Shown here: one piece after another, positions 58,933 to 64,000 of the stretch
How positions within the stretch are numbered: position 1 is the stretch's first letter
Layout of the letters: each line of letters starts with the position of its first letter
Origin: Terriglobia bacterium
Lineage (GTDB): Bacteria; Acidobacteriota; Terriglobia; Terriglobales; Acidobacteriaceae
Reading direction: 5' to 3'
DNA length: 64,000 nt
Assembly (NCBI GenBank): GCA_020073165.1
Contig: JAIQFP010000005.1
Span: 124,001-188,000 of the forward strand
Notes under the pieces: generated by a model
Database searches by the model: none
Told to the model about the DNA's origin: nothing
Seen by the model: only the letters and a program-made list of their open reading frames with translations
Program-made: the position numbers and the translations under genes

Positions 58933-59487
58933 TTATTTTATCTGCTCACTCTTGCCGTCCCACTTGACGTTGCCGGTTGTCTGATTGAAGCGGTCAACGT
59001 CCTGGTTGGTATAGGTCCGTGACGCCTTGGCGGCGGGACCAGTGGCTGCATGCAGGGTGGCCACGCTCACGGTGCTCTGATACGAGGCGGGTCCGACCTC
59101 AGAGGGCCGGTGGTTCGGCCTTTCCGCTTCAGCTTGGCTTTGGCCTTCAGAGACAACAATGAGTGGTACGGTGTTATTAGGGTTGTCCGGGTTCGGCCCG
59201 TACCAAACCGGTTGAGCGAATACTCCTACCGGAGGCGGTGTGACGATAGATAGCGTCGCGTTGCTGGCCCCAGCTACATTTCCGAAGGTGGCATTGCTGG
59301 CACCCACCGCGGATGGGGAAACATTTTCCAGCGCGAACGAGGGTGTGATGACCCGCGGTACCGATGGAACGACATAGACTCCATAAGCCGTGGGCCAGTT
59401 GCTCGCGTATCCGCCCACCACGGTAGCCTGTGCGGCGGCGAGTCCGGACAATAGCAGAAGCAGGCAGAGAATCGTCACTTGACGCAT
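58933..59487 (-). CDS. Small secreted protein, unknown
   Basis: This 184-residue protein has a clear signal peptide (MRQVTILCLLLLLSGLAAAQ). The mature part has tandem Asn-Ala-Thr phrases (VGASNATFGNVAGASNATLSIV), a Pro-rich PPPVGVFAQPVWYGPNPDNPNN stretch and a charged C-terminus (YTNQDVDRFNQTTGNVKWDGKS). No domain is recognised. It is likely extracytoplasmic; the C-terminal NQDVDRFN phrase resembles tails of acidobacterial secreted proteins but proves nothing. It lies between the FG-GAP gene (245 bases away) and the MoeB-like gene, all three on the minus strand. The start has weak Shine-Dalgarno support. Confidence 0.72.
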   Translation of the reverse strand: MRQVTILCLLLLLSGLAAAQATVVGGYASNWPTAYGVYVVPSVPRVITPSFALENVSPSAVGASNATFGNVAGASNATLSIVTPPPVGVFAQPVWYGPNPDNPNNTVPLIVVSEGQSQAEAERPNHRPSEVGPASYQSTVSVATLHAATGPAAKASRTYTNQDVDRFNQTTGNVKWDGKSEQIK

Positions 59488-59645
59488 GGAATTTCCTCCT
59501 CAGACCTTGGGTAAGAACTCAGAGTCCAGGGGGCCGCTCCCCGGGGATGCCTTCGTTCAGGGGAAAACGCGGGACGCACAGGCGAGCCGCCCAAGCCTCG
59601 GACAACCGCATCATACACCCGAAACCCGGCTCTGGGCGCGGCTTT

Positions 59646-60671
59646 TCACGTTCCTACGTAGCGGGCATAGAGACTTCTGGCCACGGCGGTATCGGTGGTG
59701 CCCTTGATAATGGCCCGTCCGTCGGGGAACAGAGTCATCTCGTAGGGTTCGTGGAAGAACTTGAGGACAAAGTCGTTATGCCGCACCGTGCCGTGGGGCT
59801 TCAGCCGTTCGGTCATTTCGGCAAAGTCCAGCGGGCGGTGGCGTTCGTGGATCTGTACCGAGTTGCGGCCGCACAAGGTGATGTGGGGACGCCCTTCACC
59901 GGCGAGGTGGCGGAAGTCGCGCTGGCCACAGGCGCGGCATCCTGGGCGCGGTTTGGCGGCTCCGACCTCCGCCTGCTCATTGGTCCAGACATCGAAAGAA
60001 AGCAAGGTGCGCCGGACGCGGTCCCCGGCCCCGACCAGCAGCTTCAGAGCCTCAGTGGCTGCGATGGAGGCCACCAGGTTGACAGCGGAATTCAGAATGC
60101 CCGCGGTTTCGCAGGTTTCCAGGGCACCGCGTGGGGCGTCCGGAAAGATGCAAGCGAGGCAGGCTGTCTTGCCGGGCAGCACGTTCAAAGTGACGCCATA
60201 GCTGCCCACGGCTGCCGTGTAGATCCAGGGAAGGGACCGGCTTACAGCGAAATCATTGAGCAGGTACCGCGTTTCGAAGTTGTCGGTACCATCGAGGATG
60301 AAGGGGATGCCTGCGAGCAGGGTTTCGATGTTGGCCGGAGTCAGATCGGCGACCTGGGGCTCAACTACGATTTGCGAATTGAAGGCTGCAATTTTTCTGG
60401 CGGCGGCGATGGCCTTTGGCAGGGAGTCGGCGGCATCCGCTTCGTCAAACAGGGCCTGGCGCTGGAGGTTGCTGGGTTCAACGTAGTCGCGATCAATGAT
60501 CCGCAGAGTGCCGACGCCGGCACGGGCAAGCAGGGAAGCGATGGCGGACCCGGTGGCCCCGCAGCCGACGATGGCTACACGGGCGGCGGCCAGCTTGTGT
60601 TGGCCTTCGGCCCCTATGCCGCGAAACAGCACTTGCCGTGAGTAGCGGTCGTTGAGTTCCAAAGAGATCAC
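59646..60671 (-). CDS. E1-like adenylating enzyme (MoeB/ThiF/HesA family)
   Basis: This 341-residue protein activates a ubiquitin-like sulfur carrier. The nucleotide-binding motif is VAIVGCGATGSAIASLLARAG (about 33-53); IIDRDYVEPSNLQRQ and DGTDNFETRYLLND are the adenylation residues. The zinc-binding cysteines are CLACIF and CRACG. A Cys near ETCETAGILN is at the place where MoeB carries its catalytic thiol. A C-terminal extension of about 80 residues (FVLKFFHEPYEMTLFPDG) is beyond the plain MoeB length and carries no rhodanese domain. The frame starts with GTG at 60671. Molybdopterin or thiamine sulfur carrier partners are not in the window. Confidence 0.9.
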   Translation of the reverse strand: MISLELNDRYSRQVLFRGIGAEGQHKLAAARVAIVGCGATGSAIASLLARAGVGTLRIIDRDYVEPSNLQRQALFDEADAADSLPKAIAAARKIAAFNSQIVVEPQVADLTPANIETLLAGIPFILDGTDNFETRYLLNDFAVSRSLPWIYTAAVGSYGVTLNVLPGKTACLACIFPDAPRGALETCETAGILNSAVNLVASIAATEALKLLVGAGDRVRRTLLSFDVWTNEQAEVGAAKPRPGCRACGQRDFRHLAGEGRPHITLCGRNSVQIHERHRPLDFAEMTERLKPHGTVRHNDFVLKFFHEPYEMTLFPDGRAIIKGTTDTAVARSLYARYVGT

Positions 60672-60934
60672 CAGTTCCGGCCGTACGAACCATTATTATA
60701 GGTGCACGCGTTGTGGTCCGAGTGCCGTGTACCGAGTACCGAGCACAAGCGGTCTTCGGGAGCACTGTCGCTTGCGGGCCAAGAGGAGTCATGCATTCTC
60801 AGGACGACGGAAAGGCATACCCAATCCAAGACAGATTTTTTTGAAGTGCTCTAACGATCCATGCGGAATACAACATTGCCAGGTGCCCATTCATCGAACT
60901 GCTTAAAGATTCGCACCCGGATTGAGGAGTTTGC

Positions 60935-63900
60935 TTGCGACTGAGGGGAGCGTTGCTTCGGACGCTGACTGCGTTGGCCATGGCGGCCGCTCCGGGTGGA
61001 CCGTTGGCCGCCCGCTCGTCCGTCCTGCCGGCCCAGGATCAGTCTCCGTCCCAGGCGCCAGCCATGGTCCCGCTCGGCAGCATGTCCTCCTACTTGGGGC
61101 TTACGGTTCACGAGGTACGTTTTGAAGGAGTATCGCCGAGCGACGGCCAGCAACTGCAGCGGCTCATACCGGCGAAAGCGGGGGAGTTACTGGACCGCGA
61201 TGGCATCCGGCAAAGTATCCAGACGCTTCATGCCACCGGCAGGTTTTCCGATATCAGCGTCGAGGCTGAGCGAACTTCCGATGGCCAGGTGCTGCTGACG
61301 TTTGTCACCAGCCCCAACTACTTCGTAGGCGAGATCCGGGTGGAAGGTCAGCCTAACCGGCCGAACGCCAACCAGGTGGTCAACGCGTCCAAGCTGCAAT
61401 TGGGAGAGTTGTTTACGGAGGACAAGCTGGATCGCGCCCTGAGCAACATCAAGCGGCTCATGGAAGAAGACGGCTACTACCGTTCCGCGGTCGCGGCGCA
61501 AAAAGGCAAACACCCCGAGACTCAAGAAATAGATGTGGTGTTTCAAATAACACCCGGGCCCCAGGCGCGGGTTGGACAGGTGAAGGTGACTGGCGATCCG
61601 GGGTACTCCCAGGGGCAGGTCCAGGACATCGCTAGGATGCACCCGGGGGACCCGGCATCGGCACTGCGAGTGAGCAACGCGCTCGACCGGCTGCGCAAGA
61701 AATATCAGAAGCAAAACCGCCTCTTGGTGCAGGTTTCCATTCCGGAGCGCAATTATCGCCCAGAGGCAAATGCCGTGGATTACACCTTCGACATTCAACC
61801 CGGACCGACGGTGGACATCATGGCGGAAGGATTCAAGGTCAGCAGGAAGGTGCTCAAGAAGAACGTGCCCGTGTACGAGGAGAATGCGCTCGATGATGAC
61901 CTGCTCACGGAGGGGCGCCGGAATTTGCTGAACTACCTGCAGGGCCGCGGCTATTTCGACGCCAGAGTGGGAGTGAAGAAGCATGAAGACCGTGCCCACG
62001 ACGAACTGCGGGTCTTCTACACCATCGATGCGGGTCCGGCGCACAGGCTGGTGAAAGTCGACCTCAAGGGCAATCAGTACTTCCCCGAGGACCTGCTGCG
62101 CTCCCGCATGCAAGTGCAGCCTGCCGGCAGAGTGTTTTCCCAGGGACGTTACAGCCAGGGCTTGCTCAACGGCGACGTGCGGGGCCTGGAGAACCTATAT
62201 GTCACCAACGGGTTCCAACAGGTGAAGATCACCAGCAATGTGACGGATAACTACCAGGGCCAGCAAAACCGCCTAGCGGTCGAGATCACGGTGAACGAGG
62301 GGCCGCAGACGCTGGTGGGTGTACTGCACATCCTGGGCAACCAGACCATCCCCGAGGCCAGGTTCCCCGCGCTCAACACCAGTCCGGGGCAGCCCTATTC
62401 GGAAGCCAACATCGCCTCTGACCGGGAGATTCTTCTGAATTATTACTTCAACCGTGGTTTTCCGGATGCCACTTTCGAAGCCTCGGCTAAGCCGGCGGCA
62501 GGCGAGGCCAACCGCATGGATGTGACCTTTACCATTCATGAGGGTCAGCAGGTGTTCGTGGATCAGGTTCTGGTTTCGGGCCTGGACCACACTCGGCCCG
62601 GTGTAGTGCAGCGCCAACTGCAAGTGAAATCGGGCGACCCCTTGGGTCAGATTGACCTGCTGAGAACCCAGCAGAAGCTGTATGACCTGGGCATTTTCAG
62701 TCAGGTGGAAACCGCGGTGCAGAATCCCGACGGGGAAGAGCGCGAGAAGAACGTGCTGGTGGACATGCAGGAAGCCAAGCGCTACACCTTTCTCTACGGC
62801 TTGGGACTGGAGTTCCAGACCGGGACTCCGGCCGTGGGAACCAGCAAACCGCTGGGGGAAACGGGGGTGAGCCCGCGGGTTTCCTTTGAGGTGACGCGCC
62901 TGAATTTCCTGGGACTCAACCACACTGTGACACTCAAGACCCATGTGGGGCGCCTGCAGCAGCGCGCCCTGGTCAGCTACGACGCCCCGGGGTTGTTCAA
63001 CAGCGAGAACTGGCGGCTGCTGTTCACCAGTTTTTATGACAACACTCTGGACGTGACCACCTTTACCTCTCGGCGTCTGGAGGGATCGGTGCAGGCGCAG
63101 CAGACGATCAGCAAGGCCAGCACCATGAACTACCGCTTTGCCTACCGCCAGGTGAAGGCGAGCGATATCGAAATCAGCCAGGACCAGATTCCCCTGCTCT
63201 CGCGCCCGACGCGCGTGGGCGGTCCGGGTTTCAGTTACATCCGCAACAAGCGCGACAACGATCTGGAGACCACCAAAGGCAACTACACCACGGTGGACGG
63301 CAGTGTGGCCTCCGGCTACTTCGGTTCGGAGGCGGATTTCAGCCGTTTCCTGATCCAGAACTCCACGTATTATTCATTTGGCAAGAATCGTCCGGCGGGC
63401 AAGAAATTTGTGTTTGCGCGCTCCACCCGCATTGGGATCGAGACGCAGTTTGGCACCACCTACGTGCTGGCGCCCGGGGACCCGTGCCCACACGGCTTGA
63501 CCACCTGCGCGGTTATCCCACTCCCGGAACGCTTTTTCTCAGGCGGCGGCAACTCGCATCGCGGGTTTGGATTGAACCAGGCCGGCCCCCGCGATCCCGT
63601 GACCGGATTTCCCTTGGGCGGCGCCGCCCTGTTTCTCAACAATCTGGAACTGCGATTACCCCCGGTGACGCTGCCCTTTTTCCAGGACAACATCAGCTTC
63701 GCGATTTTCCATGATGCGGGCAACGTGTTCACCGACGGGCACGACATGCTGCACAGCCTGCTGCGCTGGCGCCAGAAGGACCCGGAGATCTGCCAGCAAG
63801 CACCTTCACGGGACAACACCGTGAACCAATGCAATTACAACTACATTTCCCATGCCATTGGAGTTGGTGTACGCTACAAGACGCCCATCGGCCCAGTGCG

Positions 63901-64000
63901 CTTTGATTTCGGCTACAACCTGAATCCGCCGAGGTTTCCGAGTACGCAGACGGTTACCGATGCGTTTGGAATGCGCAACGTCTTCGTTCCGCAACAAGTG
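60935..64000 (+). CDS. bamA: BamA-like Omp85 outer-membrane assembly protein, 3'-truncated by window edge
   Basis: The frame starts at TTG 60935, with GAGGAG five bases upstream, and is open to the last base of the window (1,022 codons). The start gives a signal peptide (RLRGALLRTLTALAMAAAPGG). Several POTRA domains follow (about 60-640), recognisable by repeated GxF.V..V.V.G blocks such as LTVHEVRFEGVSPS, YFVGEIRVEG and AHRLVKVDLKGNQYF. The beta-barrel begins near FLYGLGLEFQTG, and the Omp85 signature loop with RGF is at SHRGFGLNQAGPRDP. This inserts other proteins into the outer membrane. It is divergent from the MoeB-like gene. Confidence 0.93.
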   Translation, partial: MRLRGALLRTLTALAMAAAPGGPLAARSSVLPAQDQSPSQAPAMVPLGSMSSYLGLTVHEVRFEGVSPSDGQQLQRLIPAKAGELLDRDGIRQSIQTLHATGRFSDISVEAERTSDGQVLLTFVTSPNYFVGEIRVEGQPNRPNANQVVNASKLQLGELFTEDKLDRALSNIKRLMEEDGYYRSAVAAQKGKHPETQEIDVVFQITPGPQARVGQVKVTGDPGYSQGQVQDIARMHPGDPASALRVSNALDRLRKKYQKQNRLLVQVSIPERNYRPEANAVDYTFDIQPGPTVDIMAEGFKVSRKVLKKNVPVYEENALDDDLLTEGRRNLLNYLQGRGYFDARVGVKKHEDRAHDELRVFYTIDAGPAHRLVKVDLKGNQYFPEDLLRSRMQVQPAGRVFSQGRYSQGLLNGDVRGLENLYVTNGFQQVKITSNVTDNYQGQQNRLAVEITVNEGPQTLVGVLHILGNQTIPEARFPALNTSPGQPYSEANIASDREILLNYYFNRGFPDATFEASAKPAAGEANRMDVTFTIHEGQQVFVDQVLVSGLDHTRPGVVQRQLQVKSGDPLGQIDLLRTQQKLYDLGIFSQVETAVQNPDGEEREKNVLVDMQEAKRYTFLYGLGLEFQTGTPAVGTSKPLGETGVSPRVSFEVTRLNFLGLNHTVTLKTHVGRLQQRALVSYDAPGLFNSENWRLLFTSFYDNTLDVTTFTSRRLEGSVQAQQTISKASTMNYRFAYRQVKASDIEISQDQIPLLSRPTRVGGPGFSYIRNKRDNDLETTKGNYTTVDGSVASGYFGSEADFSRFLIQNSTYYSFGKNRPAGKKFVFARSTRIGIETQFGTTYVLAPGDPCPHGLTTCAVIPLPERFFSGGGNSHRGFGLNQAGPRDPVTGFPLGGAALFLNNLELRLPPVTLPFFQDNISFAIFHDAGNVFTDGHDMLHSLLRWRQKDPEICQQAPSRDNTVNQCNYNYISHAIGVGVRYKTPIGPVRFDFGYNLNPPRFPSTQTVTDAFGMRNVFVPQQV

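Noticed and set aside
61187-62944. Two minus-strand frames over the POTRA region of the BamA-like gene
   Set aside because: The plus strand is open for 1,022 codons with POTRA and barrel motifs; the minus frames are shadows.

Overview
The window reads as a chromosomal segment of a GC-rich Gram-negative soil bacterium, most likely an Acidobacteriota (Terriglobia/Koribacter-like). This placement is an inference from the combination of BamA, TonB-like, SIMPL and SPOR proteins, tandem secreted sedolisins, FG-GAP repeat proteins, many GT87-like membrane proteins and frequent GTG/TTG starts. No rRNA, tRNA, CRISPR array, insertion sequence or phage was recognised. Most of the window is dense, ordinary chromosome. 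The exceptions are a lower-GC stretch around 19.7-21.0 kb and an AT-rich stretch around 49.74-49.92 kb.

Layout. 0-3.5 kb: two related glycine-zipper envelope proteins around a SIMPL protein, then a response regulator with an HD-GYP (c-di-GMP phosphodiesterase) output, divergent from (3.5-7.1 kb) a very large membrane hybrid histidine kinase whose terminal receiver has Asn in place of the phospho-accepting Asp. 7.1-8.1 kb: an ArsR-type repressor divergent from a molybdopterin oxidoreductase, with a perfect inverted repeat between them. 8.1-12.6 kb: a minus-strand run TPR protein - NfeD protease - slipin - SPOR protein. 13.0-15.9 kb: tandem sedolisin-like secreted peptidases with partly duplicated leaders and a strong terminator. 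15.9-19.7 kb: type II NADH dehydrogenase, a CPBP-like membrane protein lacking the usual EE pair, and a large membrane protein carrying an in-frame palindromic insertion. 19.8-21.6 kb: a phytanoyl-CoA dioxygenase-like gene bracketed by imperfect direct repeats, and a small membrane protein.

21.9-32.1 kb is a Tad/Flp pilus locus on the minus strand, in transcription order: flp pilin, a frameshifted second flp, cpaB, cpaC, cpaE, cpaF/tadA, tadB, tadC, then a DUF192 protein and a Gly/Pro-rich TonB-like protein. 32.3-39.8 kb holds six multi-spanning glycosyltransferase-like membrane proteins in mixed orientation. 39.9-44.0 kb: a STAS anti-sigma antagonist, an FHA-GAF-PP2C phosphatase (partner-switching regulation) and a sodium:solute symporter. 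44.0-47.8 kb: cyclopropane fatty acid synthase and a GH15 glucoamylase. 48.1-56.2 kb: a 59-residue zinc-ribbon protein, pyrF, rlpA, thiD, small zinc-ribbon membrane proteins, a TPR protein, a PspC protein, an alpha/beta hydrolase and aroA. 56.2-64.0 kb: an FG-GAP/Ig secreted protein, a secreted orphan, a MoeB/ThiF E1-like enzyme, and a BamA-like Omp85 protein that runs off the window end.

The most interesting structure beyond plain genes is a set of small palindromic elements. One family (core GAGACGC-WGC-TT-GCW-GCGTCTC) occurs at least three times, once inside a reading frame, with compensatory stem changes. A second repeat supplies the stop codons of two convergent genes. Both are visible directly in the sequence.
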